Source: Sideroxydans sp.
GTDB taxonomy: Bacteria; Pseudomonadota; Gammaproteobacteria; Burkholderiales; Gallionellaceae
Length of the DNA: 64,000 nucleotides
Direction of reading: 5' to 3'
NCBI GenBank assembly: GCA_027310665.1
Contig: DAIDAJ010000105.1
Span: forward strand, 1 to 64,000
In this document: positions 1 to 10,284 of the stretch, piece after piece
Layout: each line of letters begins with the position of its first letter
Numbering within the stretch: the stretch's first letter is position 1
Made by a program: the position numbers and the translations under genes
The notes under the pieces: model-generated
The model's input: the letters and a program-made list of their open reading frames with translations, nothing else
The model's database searches: none
What the model was told of the DNA's origin: nothing

Positions 1-183
1 CAGGATTGCATCGCGCTGGAAGACTCCAACAACGGCCTGCGCTCGGCACTGGCAGCCGGCATCAAGACCTACGTCACCACCAACCCCTACACGCACCGCC
101 AGGATTTCGCCGAAGCGGCGGCAGTGTTCGACGACTTGAGCGACCTCGCGAATTTCTACCGGGTCACCGGCCTGCGGATTTAG
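1..183 (+). CDS. HAD-family hydrolase, C-terminal part (5' truncated by window edge)
   Basis: Frame 1 reads QDCIALEDSNNGLRSALAAGIKTYVTTNPYTHRQDF...; 'EDSxxGxxAAxAAG' is the HAD motif IV region of CbbY/Gph-like phosphatases. Confidence 0.75.
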   Translation, partial: QDCIALEDSNNGLRSALAAGIKTYVTTNPYTHRQDFAEAAAVFDDLSDLANFYRVTGLRI

Positions 184-240
184 GTAGTTCGGGCTGTTTC
201 CTGCTAATCTTGCGGACAATTCAATTGTCCGCAACCCATC

Positions 241-1758
241 ATGCAAAGCTATTTGAAACGAATCCTGACCGCCCGCGTCTATGACGTGGCCATCGAGTCG
301 CCACTTGAACTTGCTCCCAGCCTCTCCGCGCGCATCGGCAACAACGTGCTGCTCAAACGCGAAGACATGCAGCCCGTGTTCTCGTTCAAGCTGCGCGGCG
401 CGTACAACAAGATGGCGCAGCTCACGCCGGAGCAGCTCAAACGCGGCGTGATCACCGCTTCGGCAGGCAACCATGCACAGGGCGTGGCGCTCAGCGCGCA
501 TCGCATGGGCTGCAAGGCGGTCATCGTGATGCCGACGACCACCCCGCAGGTCAAGATCGATGCGGTGCGCCATTTCGGCCAGCGCTCCGTCGAGATCGTG
601 CTGCATGGCGACAGCTACAACGACGCCTACGGACATGCGCTGGAACTGGAAAAGGAAAAGCAGCTTACCTTCGTGCACCCGTTCGACGACCCCGATGTGA
701 TCGCCGGGCAAGGCACCATCGGCATGGAGATACTGCGCCAGCATCAGGCCCCGATCCACGCCATCTTCTGCGCCATCGGAGGCGGCGGATTGATCGCCGG
801 CGTCGCGGCCTATGTCAAGCAGGTGCGCCCGGACATCAAGGTCATCGGGGTGCAGACTACCGATTCGGATGCCATGTACCGTTCGCTGAAAGCCAAAAAG
901 CGCGTGCAGCTGAGCGACGTCGGCCTGTTCGCGGATGGAACCGCAGTCAAGCTGGCAGGCGAAGAGACACTGCGCATCTGCAGGAAATACGTGGATGAGA
1001 TCGTGCTGGTGGATACCGATGCGGTGTGCGCGGCGATCAAGGACGTGTTCCAGGATACGCGCTCCATCCTTGAGCCTTCCGGCGCACTCGCGGTTGCCGG
1101 CGCCAAGCTCTACGCCAAGCGCGAACAGCTCAAAGGGGAAACGCTGGCCACCGTTTGCAGCGGCGCCAACATGAACTTCGACCGCCTGCGTTTCGTCGCC
1201 GAACGTGCGGAGATCGGCGAAAGGCGCGAAGCCATCCTCGCGGTCACCATCCCGGAAACGCCCGGCAGTTTCCGCAAATTCTGCTCATTGCTCGGCAAAC
1301 GCAACATCACCGAATTCAACTACCGCTATGCCGATCCAAAGGCTGCGCAGGTATTCGTCGGCATCCAGGTCAAGGACCAATCGGAAACAACCGATCTGGT
1401 AGACAGGCTGCAACGCAGCAAGCTGCCCACGCTCGACCTTTCCGATAACGAAATGGCCAAGTTGCACCTGCGCCACCTCGTTGGCGGCCACGCTCCCGAG
1501 GCCAAGAACGAGATCCTGTTCCGTTTCGAATTCCCGGAACGTCCGGGTGCACTGATGAACTTCCTCAACAGCATGGACCATAACTGGAACATCTCGCTGT
1601 TCCACTACCGCAATCACGGCGCGGATTACGGTCGCGTACTGGTCGGCATGCAGGTACCGCGCACCGACAAGAAGGCGCTCAAGACCTTCCTCGACACCTT
1701 GGGCTACCGTTACTGGGATGAAAGCGACAATCCGGCCTACCGGCTGTTCCTGGGGTGA
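241..1758 (+). CDS. ilvA: Threonine ammonia-lyase, biosynthetic (PLP fold II plus two ACT-like regulatory domains)
   Basis: 505 aa ORF; KREDMQPVFSFKLRGAYNKM PLP-Lys motif, C-terminal repeated ACT-like domains. Confidence 0.95.
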   Translation: MQSYLKRILTARVYDVAIESPLELAPSLSARIGNNVLLKREDMQPVFSFKLRGAYNKMAQLTPEQLKRGVITASAGNHAQGVALSAHRMGCKAVIVMPTTTPQVKIDAVRHFGQRSVEIVLHGDSYNDAYGHALELEKEKQLTFVHPFDDPDVIAGQGTIGMEILRQHQAPIHAIFCAIGGGGLIAGVAAYVKQVRPDIKVIGVQTTDSDAMYRSLKAKKRVQLSDVGLFADGTAVKLAGEETLRICRKYVDEIVLVDTDAVCAAIKDVFQDTRSILEPSGALAVAGAKLYAKREQLKGETLATVCSGANMNFDRLRFVAERAEIGERREAILAVTIPETPGSFRKFCSLLGKRNITEFNYRYADPKAAQVFVGIQVKDQSETTDLVDRLQRSKLPTLDLSDNEMAKLHLRHLVGGHAPEAKNEILFRFEFPERPGALMNFLNSMDHNWNISLFHYRNHGADYGRVLVGMQVPRTDKKALKTFLDTLGYRYWDESDNPAYRLFLG

Positions 1759-1764
1759 TTCCGG

Positions 1765-2067
1765 GTGAGCACGGACTCCTTCCGTGAATTCGCCCTGGAG
1801 CAACTCGCCGCTCTTGAAGGCCTGCGCTGCAAACGCATGTTTGGCGGCCATGGCCTTTATTCGGGCGGGGGGTTTTTCGGCATCCTGTTCGATGGCAAGC
1901 TGTATTTCAAGACGCATCCGGATACCTTGCCGGATTACCTGGCCGCTCAAGCCGCCACATTCGCCCCCTCAGAAAAACAGATTTTAAGGAATTACCGCGA
2001 AGTTCCCGTGGAGATACTAGAAGATGCCGTGCAATTAACGGCGTGGGCACGAAAGGCGGCACGATGA
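1765..2067 (+). CDS. TfoX/Sxy N-terminal domain family protein
   Basis: 100 aa, GTG start; LRCKRMFGGHGLYSGGGFFGILFDGKLYFKT is typical of the TfoX N-terminal domain. Confidence 0.8.
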   Translation: MSTDSFREFALEQLAALEGLRCKRMFGGHGLYSGGGFFGILFDGKLYFKTHPDTLPDYLAAQAATFAPSEKQILRNYREVPVEILEDAVQLTAWARKAAR

Positions 2068-2666
2068 TGGACATCCAAGCTAGGAAGCAGGCCCTCCGGC
2101 AAAGTATAATCGCCGCCCGCGAAAAGTTGCCCGCTGCCGAGCGCGTACGCCTGAGCCGTGCCGTTGTTGAATCTATCCGCGATCTGCCGGTCTACCGGCA
2201 GGCCCGGACAGTACTGGGTTATCTGAATTTCGGCGCAGAACTGGCAGCCGAACTGTGGGTACGGCAGGCATTGGCCGACGGCAAGCAAGTGTTGCTGCCG
2301 CGCGTGAACCGGGCCAGCAGGCATCTGGACTTGTATTTGGTGCAAGACCTGGACCATGACGTGGCGCCCGGTTCATGGGGTATACGTGAACCCGTTGCAG
2401 AGCGCTGTATAAAAGAAGAAGCGCCGGGAACGGTGGATTTCATCCTGTTACCCGGTGTCGCGTTCACCCGCGAGGGCGCACGTTTGGGATACGGCGGCGG
2501 CTTTTACGACAAGCTGCTGGCGCAGATGCCGCATCGGCCGGCTTTGGTCGCCGGGGCATTCGCACTGCAGGTGGTGCATGAGATTCCGCAGGAAAACACC
2601 GACCGCAAAATAGAGTGGCTGGTGACGGAAGCCGAAACAACACGTTGTAACTTTGGGAGAGAGTAA
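2064..2666 (+). CDS. 5-formyltetrahydrofolate cyclo-ligase
   Basis: LPGVAFTREGARLGYGGGFYDKLL motif; start probably ATG at 2064, not 2043. Confidence 0.9.
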   Translation: MMDIQARKQALRQSIIAAREKLPAAERVRLSRAVVESIRDLPVYRQARTVLGYLNFGAELAAELWVRQALADGKQVLLPRVNRASRHLDLYLVQDLDHDVAPGSWGIREPVAERCIKEEAPGTVDFILLPGVAFTREGARLGYGGGFYDKLLAQMPHRPALVAGAFALQVVHEIPQENTDRKIEWLVTEAETTRCNFGRE

Positions 2667-2668
2667 AG

Positions 2669-5335
2669 ATGGCAACGCAACAACCCGATATCGATCCGCA
2701 AGAAACCCAGGAGTGGCTGGACGCGCTCCAGTCCGTGCTGGAAAAGGAAGGTGCAGAACGCGCCCACTTCCTGATGGACCAATTGATCCATCATGCCCGC
2801 ATGGCCGGCGACGATATGCCGATCAGCGCAACCACACCCTATCTCAACACCATCCCGCTGGACAAGGAAGAACGTTCCGCCGGCAACATGGAACTGGAGC
2901 ACCGCATCCGCGCCTTGACGCGCTGGAATGCGATGGCCATCGTGATGAATGCCAACAAGACTTCTTCGGAACTGGGCGGGCACATCGCCAGTTTCGCGTC
3001 GGCAGCGACTTTGTACGACGTTGGCTTCAACCATTTCTTCCACGGCAAGACCGCCGATCACGGCGGCGACCTGGTGTATTTCCAGGGCCACTCCTCGCCC
3101 GGCATCTATGCCCGCGCCTATATCGAAGGCCGCATCAGCGAAGAGCAGATGTACAAGTTCCGCCAGGAAGTGGACGGTGGCGGCCTTCCTTCCTATCCGC
3201 ACCCCTGGCTGATGCCGAATTTCTGGCAATTCCCGACCGTATCCATGGGTCTCGGCCCGCTGATGGCCATTTATCAGGCGCGCTTCATGCGCTATCTGCA
3301 GCACCGCGAACTCGCCCCGACCGAGGGCCGCAAGGTGTGGGCTTTCCTCGGCGACGGCGAAACCGACGAACCCGAGTCGCTGGGCGCGATCTCGATGGCC
3401 GGGCGCGAACAGCTCGACAACCTGATCTTCGTCATCAACTGCAACCTGCAGCGCCTGGACGGCCCGGTGCGCGGCAACGGCAAGATCATCCAGGAACTGG
3501 AAGGGGTATTCCGCGGCGCAGGCTGGAACGTCATCAAGGTCATCTGGGGCCGCTGGTGGGACCGCCTGCTGGTCAAGGACAAGACCGGTTTGCTGCTGAA
3601 GCGCATGGAAGAAGTGGTCGACGGCGAATACCAGACCTACAAATCCAAGGACGGCGCGTATGTGCGCCAGCATTTCTTCGGCAAATATCCGGAATTGCTG
3701 GAACTCGTCGCCGACATGTCCGACGACGATATCTGGCGCCTGAACCGCGGCGGCCACGATCCGTTCAAGATGTTCGCGGCGTACGCGGCAGCCAGCAAGC
3801 ACAAGGGTCAACCGACCGTGATCCTGGCCAAGACGGTAAAGGGTTATGGCATGGGTGAATCGGGCGAAGCGCAGAACCCGACTCACCAGCAAAAAAAGAT
3901 GGGCGAGGAGGCGCTGCGCAAGTTCCGCGACCGTTTCAACATTCCGGTCACCGACGAACAATTGCCCAATTTGCCCTTCGTGCGCCCCGCGGAAGATAGC
4001 CAGGAGATGAAATACCTGCGCGAACGCGGCGCGGTTTTGGGCACCCTTCCGGCCCGCAGTCCGGTCACCGATGCGTTGCAGATCCCGGAATTGTCCGCTT
4101 TCGACGCCCTGCTGAAAGACAGCGAAGGCCGCGAATTCTCCACCACCATGGCCTTCGTGCGCATGCTCGGCGTGCTGGTGAAAGACAAGAACATCGGCAA
4201 GAAGATCGTGCCTATCGTCCCCGACGAATCACGCACTTTCGGCATGGAAGGCATGTTCCGCCAGCTCGGGATCTTCTCGCAGGTCGGCCAGCTGTACACG
4301 CCCGAGGACGCGGAACAGCTCATGTTCTACAAGGAATCGTCTTCCGGACAGATCCTGCAAGAGGGTATCAACGAAGCAGGCGGCATGGCCGACTGGATCG
4401 CCGCGGCCACTTCCTATGCGAACCATGGCACAGCGATGATCCCGTTCTACATCTACTACTCGATGTTCGGCTTCCAGCGCGTCGGCGACATGGCCTGGGC
4501 GGCAGGCGACCTGCGCGCGCGCGGCTTCCTCGTGGGCGGTACTGCAGGCCGTACCACGCTGAACGGCGAAGGCTTGCAGCATCAGGACGGCCACAGCCAC
4601 CTGATGGCAGCGACCATTCCCAACTGCGTATCGTACGACCCGACCTTCGCCTACGAGCTGGCCGTGATCGTGCATGACGGCATGCGCCGCATGTACCATA
4701 ACCAGGAAGACGTGTTCTATTACCTCACGGTGATGAACGAAAACTATACCCATCCGGCCATGCCCAAGGGTGCAGAAGAAGGCATCATCAAGGGCATGTA
4801 CAAATTCAGGAGTCAGGATACGGGATCCGGGAAGCAGAAAAATCCGAAGGTGCAACTGCTGGGCAGCGGCACAATATTGCGCGAAGTGATCGCGGCGGCC
4901 GAGTTGCTGGAGAAGGATTTCGGCGTTGCTTCCGACGTGTGGAGCGTGACCAGCTACAACGAATTGCGCCGTGAAGGCATCGACTGCGAACGCTGGAACA
5001 CGCTGCACCCGGAAGCCAAGCCGCGCGTCAGTTACGTCGAGCAATGCCTGGACGCCAGGATCCCGGTGATCTCGGCAACGGATTACATCCGTTCTTATTC
5101 CGACCAGATCCGTCCGTTCGTCAAGGCGCGCTACAAGACGCTGGGCACGGACGGTTTCGGCCGCTCGGATACGCGCAAGAAATTGCGCGGCTTCTTTGAA
5201 GTGGATCGCCACTACGTCGCCATCGCCGCATTGAAGGCGCTGGCGGACGAGGGCACGGTTCCCGCGAGCGAAGTGAGCAAGGCGATCAAGCTGTACAAGA
5301 TCAATCCGGACAAACCGAACCCGACGACGGTTTAA
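2669..5335 (+). CDS. aceE: Pyruvate dehydrogenase E1 component (homodimeric type)
   Basis: 888 aa; typical homodimeric E1 sequence (GDGETDEPESLGAI, GRTTLNGEGLQHQDGHSH). Confidence 0.97.
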   Translation: MATQQPDIDPQETQEWLDALQSVLEKEGAERAHFLMDQLIHHARMAGDDMPISATTPYLNTIPLDKEERSAGNMELEHRIRALTRWNAMAIVMNANKTSSELGGHIASFASAATLYDVGFNHFFHGKTADHGGDLVYFQGHSSPGIYARAYIEGRISEEQMYKFRQEVDGGGLPSYPHPWLMPNFWQFPTVSMGLGPLMAIYQARFMRYLQHRELAPTEGRKVWAFLGDGETDEPESLGAISMAGREQLDNLIFVINCNLQRLDGPVRGNGKIIQELEGVFRGAGWNVIKVIWGRWWDRLLVKDKTGLLLKRMEEVVDGEYQTYKSKDGAYVRQHFFGKYPELLELVADMSDDDIWRLNRGGHDPFKMFAAYAAASKHKGQPTVILAKTVKGYGMGESGEAQNPTHQQKKMGEEALRKFRDRFNIPVTDEQLPNLPFVRPAEDSQEMKYLRERGAVLGTLPARSPVTDALQIPELSAFDALLKDSEGREFSTTMAFVRMLGVLVKDKNIGKKIVPIVPDESRTFGMEGMFRQLGIFSQVGQLYTPEDAEQLMFYKESSSGQILQEGINEAGGMADWIAAATSYANHGTAMIPFYIYYSMFGFQRVGDMAWAAGDLRARGFLVGGTAGRTTLNGEGLQHQDGHSHLMAATIPNCVSYDPTFAYELAVIVHDGMRRMYHNQEDVFYYLTVMNENYTHPAMPKGAEEGIIKGMYKFRSQDTGSGKQKNPKVQLLGSGTILREVIAAAELLEKDFGVASDVWSVTSYNELRREGIDCERWNTLHPEAKPRVSYVEQCLDARIPVISATDYIRSYSDQIRPFVKARYKTLGTDGFGRSDTRKKLRGFFEVDRHYVAIAALKALADEGTVPASEVSKAIKLYKINPDKPNPTTV

Positions 5336-5350
5336 GGCAAGGGGAACAAC

Positions 5351-6640
5351 GTGGCCGAAATCAAGAATGTTTTAGTGCCGGACATAGGCAACTTCAAAGA
5401 AGTGAGCGTCATCGAAGTGTCGGTGAAGGTTGGCGACAAGGTAAACGCCGAGCAAGCCCTCATTTCGCTGGAAACCGACAAGGCAACCATCGATGTGCCC
5501 GCGCCGTTCGCAGGCGTGGTGAAGGATGTAAAAGTGAAGGCGGGCGACAAAGTGTCGGAAGGCACGTTGATCGTGACGATCGAGGCAAGTGGCGAAGCCG
5601 CAGCAACGGCGGCTCCGGCTGCGGCGGCACCCGTGCAGGCAGCCGCACCGGCCGCTCCTGTCGTACCCGCAACTCCGGCACCTGCCAAACCCTCGCCTGT
5701 CGCGGCAGCGATCCCGGCCGCCCCGATGATCGTCCCTGCGTCAGGTGGTGCCCACGCCAGCCCGTCCATCCGTCGCTTTGCGCGCGAACTGGGCGTGAAC
5801 CTGGCACAGGTGGGTGGCAGCGGCGAAAAGGGCCGCGTCACCAAAGACGACGTGCAGAACTTCGTCAAGAGATCGCTGGCCCAGCCGGCAGGCGGCAGTG
5901 GACTGCAAGTCCTGGAGATGCCCGCGGTGGATTTCGCAAAATACGGTGCGATAGAAACCAAGCCGCTGTCGCGCATCAAGAAGATCTCGGGCGCCAACCT
6001 GCACCGCAACTGGGTGACCATACCGCACGTGACCCAGTTCGAGGAAGCCGACATCAGCGAGATGGAGGCATTCCGCAAGGAACTGGGCGTGGAATACGCA
6101 AAGGAAAGCTTCAAGATCACCCCGCTCGCTTTCATGCTCAAGGCCTGCGCCATCACGCTCAAGCACTTCCCGGATTTCAATGCCTCACTGGACGCCAGCG
6201 GCGAAAACCTGGTCATGAAGAAATACATCCATATCGGCGTCGCCGTGGATACGCCGGACGGCCTGATGGTGCCCGTGATACGCGACGTGGACCAGAAAGG
6301 CATCGTGCAACTGGCGAAGGAACTGGGCGAAGTCAGCGCAAAGGCGCGCGAGAAGAAGATCACGGCCGCGGACATGCAGGGTGGATGCTTCACCATCTCC
6401 AGCCTGGGCGGCATCGGCGGCACTTCGTTCACGCCCATCATCAACGCGCCCGAAGTCGCCATCCTCGGTGTGTCGCGTTCCAGCATGAAACCGGTCTGGA
6501 AGGACGGCGAGTTCGTGCCGCGCCTGATGTTGCCGCTGTCGCTGTCCTACGATCACCGGGTGATCGACGGTGCGGCGGGAGCGCGTTTCACGACTTACCT
6601 GGCGCATGTGTTGTCTGACATGCGCAGGCTGGCGCTGTGA
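5351..6640 (+). CDS. aceF: Dihydrolipoamide acetyltransferase (PDH E2), one lipoyl domain
   Basis: Lipoyl motif [12 protein letters not shown], Ala/Pro linker, E3-binding domain, catalytic [12 protein letters not shown]. Confidence 0.96.
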   Translation: MAEIKNVLVPDIGNFKEVSVIEVSVKVGDKVNAEQALISLETDKATIDVPAPFAGVVKDVKVKAGDKVSEGTLIVTIEASGEAAATAAPAAAAPVQAAAPAAPVVPATPAPAKPSPVAAAIPAAPMIVPASGGAHASPSIRRFARELGVNLAQVGGSGEKGRVTKDDVQNFVKRSLAQPAGGSGLQVLEMPAVDFAKYGAIETKPLSRIKKISGANLHRNWVTIPHVTQFEEADISEMEAFRKELGVEYAKESFKITPLAFMLKACAITLKHFPDFNASLDASGENLVMKKYIHIGVAVDTPDGLMVPVIRDVDQKGIVQLAKELGEVSAKAREKKITAADMQGGCFTISSLGGIGGTSFTPIINAPEVAILGVSRSSMKPVWKDGEFVPRLMLPLSLSYDHRVIDGAAGARFTTYLAHVLSDMRRLAL

Positions 6641-6644
6641 TCCG

Positions 6645-7310
6645 GTGAGTACCTCTCCCATCGGCATCCTGGGCGGCACCTTCGATCCCATTCACAATGG
6701 GCATCTGCGTATCGCACAGGAGGCGCTGGAACAGTGCGGTATGGCGCAGGTGCGTTTCGTTCCCAGCGGCACTCCGCCGCATCGCCCGACGCCAAGTGCC
6801 CCGGCCAAATCGCGCTGGGAGATGGTGCGCCTGGCCCTGAACGGCCATTCCGATTTTCTGGTCGATGTACGCGAAGTGTTCCGCACCGATCCCTGCTACA
6901 CGGTGGATACGCTGGCGGGTTTGCGCGCCGAACTCGGCCCGCAACAGCCGCTGTGCCTGATTCTGGGCGGCGATGCCTTTTTGCAGCTGCATACCTGGCA
7001 CGAATGGAAACGCTTGTTCGAGCTGGCCCATATCGTGGTGTTGCAGCGTGCCGGCGGCCCGCCGCTGGGCAATGCGATGCTCAAGGCGGATGCCGCGTTA
7101 CAGGCCGAATATCAGACGCGCCTCGCCCCGGGTGCTGGTGCGTTGCACGAGACCCCCTGCGGGGCGATCTTCGTCGCCGACATGCCCGCGCTGGAAATCT
7201 CCTCCACCGACATCCGCCGCCGCTGTGCGGAAGGGAAAAGCGCCCGCTTCCTGGTGCCGGATGTCGTCACCAATTACATCAACACTCACGAACTGTACCG
7301 TCAATGCTAA
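6645..7310 (+). CDS. nadD: Nicotinate-nucleotide adenylyltransferase
   Basis: GILGGTFDPIHNGHLRIA nucleotidyltransferase motif and SSTDIRRR; GTG start at 6645 proposed. Confidence 0.95.
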   Translation: MSTSPIGILGGTFDPIHNGHLRIAQEALEQCGMAQVRFVPSGTPPHRPTPSAPAKSRWEMVRLALNGHSDFLVDVREVFRTDPCYTVDTLAGLRAELGPQQPLCLILGGDAFLQLHTWHEWKRLFELAHIVVLQRAGGPPLGNAMLKADAALQAEYQTRLAPGAGALHETPCGAIFVADMPALEISSTDIRRRCAEGKSARFLVPDVVTNYINTHELYRQC

Positions 7311-7657
7311 ATACTGAAGAAAAAACCCAAGCCGTCGTCTCCGCTCTGGAAGACGTCAAGGCGCTGGACATCACCGTCATCGACACCAGCAAGCTCAGCC
7401 CCCTGTTTGAGCGCATGGTGGTCGCCAGTGCGCAGTCCACGCGCCAAACCAAGGCGCTGGCGAGCAGCGTGGTGGTAAAGCTCAAAGCCCTGGGCGAAAC
7501 GGTCAACAGCACCGAAGGAGAAGACAGCGGCGAATGGGTGCTGGTCGATCTGGGCGAAGTGGTCGTGCATATCATGCAGCCCGCGGTGCGCGCCTACTAC
7601 AACCTCGAAGAACTGTGGAGCGCGCATCCCAAACAGCGCGCGATTTCAGGAAAATGA
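7304..7657 (+). CDS. rsfS: Ribosome silencing factor
   Basis: [52 protein letters not shown]; conserved nadD-rsfS-rlmH order. Confidence 0.93.
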   Translation: MLNTEEKTQAVVSALEDVKALDITVIDTSKLSPLFERMVVASAQSTRQTKALASSVVVKLKALGETVNSTEGEDSGEWVLVDLGEVVVHIMQPAVRAYYNLEELWSAHPKQRAISGK

Positions 7658-8124
7658 AACTGTTGATCCTGGCGGTGGGCAATAAGATGCCCGCCTGGAT
7701 CACCGAAGGTTTCAACGAATACACCAAGCGCATGCCGCGCGAAGCGACGATCTCACTGATCGAAATCAAACCGGAACCCCGCAACAGCGGCAAGACCGCT
7801 ACACAGATCATGGAAGCCGAGGCGCAACGTATCCGCGCCGCCCTGCCCAACGGCGTCCTGTGCATCGCGCTCGACGAACACGGCGCAACTCCAACCACCA
7901 GACAGCTCGCGCAACAGATGCTGGACTGGATGCAGCAAGGCCATGATGTTGCGTTCGTCATCGGCGGCGCCGACGGATTGCACGAATCCGTCAAACAACT
8001 GGCCCGGCAGACGATGGCGCTCTCCGCACTCACACTGCCTCATGGCATGGTGCGCGTGTTGCTGGCCGAACAGCTTTATCGCGCACACAGCCTGCTGCAC
8101 AATCATCCTTACCATCGCGAATAG
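7654..8124 (+). CDS. rlmH: 23S rRNA (pseudouridine1915-N3)-methyltransferase
   Basis: [23 protein letters not shown]...[12 protein letters not shown]...[17 protein letters not shown]...HPYHRE. Confidence 0.95.
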   Translation: MKLLILAVGNKMPAWITEGFNEYTKRMPREATISLIEIKPEPRNSGKTATQIMEAEAQRIRAALPNGVLCIALDEHGATPTTRQLAQQMLDWMQQGHDVAFVIGGADGLHESVKQLARQTMALSALTLPHGMVRVLLAEQLYRAHSLLHNHPYHRE

Positions 8125-8153
8125 CCCGGTTTTTTTGGGTTATCCTTGTCGCC

Positions 8154-8771
8154 ATGAGCAAACACCAGCGCATCTACCTCGCCTCGCAAAGCCCGCGCCG
8201 ACGGGAATTGCTCAAGCAGATCGGAATCCATTACGACATGCTGTTGTTGCGCAGCGATCCGCGGCGCAAGGTCGGCGTCGACGAAACGCCGCATGACGGC
8301 GAAGCGCCGCTGGATTATGTGCAGCGCGTATGCCACGACAAGGCACGTGCGGGGTGGGAAACGCTGATATTGCGCAATTTGCCGCTACTCCCGGTGCTGG
8401 CGGCGGATACCACAGTCACGCTCGAAGGAAGCATCATCGGCAAACCCGACGATAACGAGCACGCGGCGGAGATATTGCGCATGCTTTCCGGGACGCGGCA
8501 TCAGGTACTGACCGCGGTGGCGGTGGCATTCGAGGACCGTCTTGAAATGCGCCTGTCCACGACCGCCATCACCTTCGACACGCTGGGCGAGGAACGCATC
8601 CGCCGTTACCTGCTCACCGGCGAGGCGCACGACAAAGCGGGCGCCTATGGCATCCAGGGACACGCCGGCGCCTTCGTGAAGCACATCGAGGGCAGCTATA
8701 CCGGCGTGATGGGACTGCCGCTGTACGAGACGGTAGAATTGCTGAAACTATTCGGATACCCCGCACCATGA
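8154..8771 (+). CDS. Maf-family nucleoside triphosphate pyrophosphatase
   Basis: IYLASQSPRRRELLKQIG motif; neighbour of rlmH and rng. Confidence 0.93.
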   Translation: MSKHQRIYLASQSPRRRELLKQIGIHYDMLLLRSDPRRKVGVDETPHDGEAPLDYVQRVCHDKARAGWETLILRNLPLLPVLAADTTVTLEGSIIGKPDDNEHAAEILRMLSGTRHQVLTAVAVAFEDRLEMRLSTTAITFDTLGEERIRRYLLTGEAHDKAGAYGIQGHAGAFVKHIEGSYTGVMGLPLYETVELLKLFGYPAP

Positions 8772-10225
8772 CTGAAGAGATCTTGATCAATGTCACCCCG
8801 CAGGAAACGCGCGTCGCGGTGATGCAACAGGGAGTCGTGCAGGAGCTGCACATCGAACGGGGCAGCCAGCGCGGTCTGGTGAGCAACGTCTACGTCGGCA
8901 AAGTGAAACGGGTGTTGCCCGGCATGCAATCGGCCTTCATCGACATCGGCCTGGAACGGTCCGCCTTCCTGCATGTTGCCGACATCTGGGAGAACCGCGC
9001 CAGCGGAGAGGCCGCCGCAAAGCCGATCGAAAAGGTGTTGTTCGAGGGGCAGAGCCTGCTGGTACAGGTGATCAAGGATCCCATCGGCACCAAAGGTGCG
9101 CGTCTCTCCACGCAACTGAGCTTTGCGGGACGCATGCTGGTATTTCTGCCGCAGGAGGCGCATATCGGCGTGTCGCAGCGCATCGAGAACGAGGAGGAGC
9201 GCGAAGCCTTGCGTGCCCGGCTGCAACAGGTTCTGCCCGCCGATCACAAGGGCGGGTACATCATCCGCACCATGGCAGAATCGGCGACCGACAACGAATT
9301 GCGTGCCGACGTTGCTTACCTGGACAAGCTGTGGAGCACACTTCAATCGAAATCCCTGCGTATGGCGGCGCCAGAGTTGCTGTACAAGGAACTGGACATC
9401 AGCCTGCGCGTGTTGCGCGATTTCGTGGATGAAGAGACCGGACGCGTGCTCGTCGATTCCCGCGAGACGCATGAGCGCATGATGGCTTTCGCCGCCGACT
9501 ACATTGCCAACGCAGTGCCCAAGCTGGAGCACTATCTTGGAGCGCGCCCTCTGTTCGACATGTACAGCGTGGAAGAAGAGATCGAGCGCGCACTATCGCG
9601 CCGCGTGGACCTGAAATCGGGCGGCTACCTCATCATCGACCAGACCGAAGCCCTGACCACGGTCGACGTGAATACAGGCGGATTCGTCGGCGGACGCAAT
9701 TTCGACGACACCATCTTCAAGACCAACCTGGAAGCCGCGCAGGTCATCGCCCGGCAGCTGCGGCTGCGCAACCTGGGCGGGATCATCATCTGCGACTTCA
9801 TCGACATGGACACGACGGAGCACCGCGATGCCGTGCTGGAAGAATTCAAGAAGATGCTGGCGCACGACCACACTCGCATCAGCGTGAGCGGGTTCTCCTC
9901 GCTGGGCCTGGTGGAGATGACGCGCAAGCGCACCCGCGAAAGCCTGGCGCATGTGCTATGCGAGCCCTGCCCGACCTGCCAGGGACGCGGCGAAGTGAAG
10001 ACCGCCCAGACCGTGTGCTACGAGATCCTGCGGGAGATCGTGCGCGAAGCTCGCCAGTTCAACGCCCGCGAATACCGCATCCTCGGATCGCAACAGGTCA
10101 TCGACCTGTTCCTGGACGAGGAATCGCAAAGCCTCGCAATGCTTTCCGATTTCATCGGCAAGCCCGTCTCACTGCAGGTGGAGACGCTCTATTCGCAGGA
10201 ACAGTACGACGTCATCCTGTCGTAG
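8768..10225 (+). CDS. rng: Ribonuclease G
   Basis: 485 aa; S1-type N terminus, TVDVNTGGFVGGRNFDDTIFKTN, CPTCQGRG Zn-link. Confidence 0.95.
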   Translation: MTEEILINVTPQETRVAVMQQGVVQELHIERGSQRGLVSNVYVGKVKRVLPGMQSAFIDIGLERSAFLHVADIWENRASGEAAAKPIEKVLFEGQSLLVQVIKDPIGTKGARLSTQLSFAGRMLVFLPQEAHIGVSQRIENEEEREALRARLQQVLPADHKGGYIIRTMAESATDNELRADVAYLDKLWSTLQSKSLRMAAPELLYKELDISLRVLRDFVDEETGRVLVDSRETHERMMAFAADYIANAVPKLEHYLGARPLFDMYSVEEEIERALSRRVDLKSGGYLIIDQTEALTTVDVNTGGFVGGRNFDDTIFKTNLEAAQVIARQLRLRNLGGIIICDFIDMDTTEHRDAVLEEFKKMLAHDHTRISVSGFSSLGLVEMTRKRTRESLAHVLCEPCPTCQGRGEVKTAQTVCYEILREIVREARQFNAREYRILGSQQVIDLFLDEESQSLAMLSDFIGKPVSLQVETLYSQEQYDVILS

Positions 10226-10284
10226 GCTTGCACATCACACGTCGGGGAGAAGCCGTCGCTACCTCCCATTGCTTTGGCACCCGC

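Noticed and set aside
2504-3961. 485-aa minus-strand ORF
   Set aside because: Antisense shadow of aceE; low-complexity His/Val/Leu-rich composition typical of reverse-frame translation in high-GC DNA
4229-5212. 327-aa minus-strand ORF
   Set aside because: Antisense to the well-supported aceE; no recognisable domain
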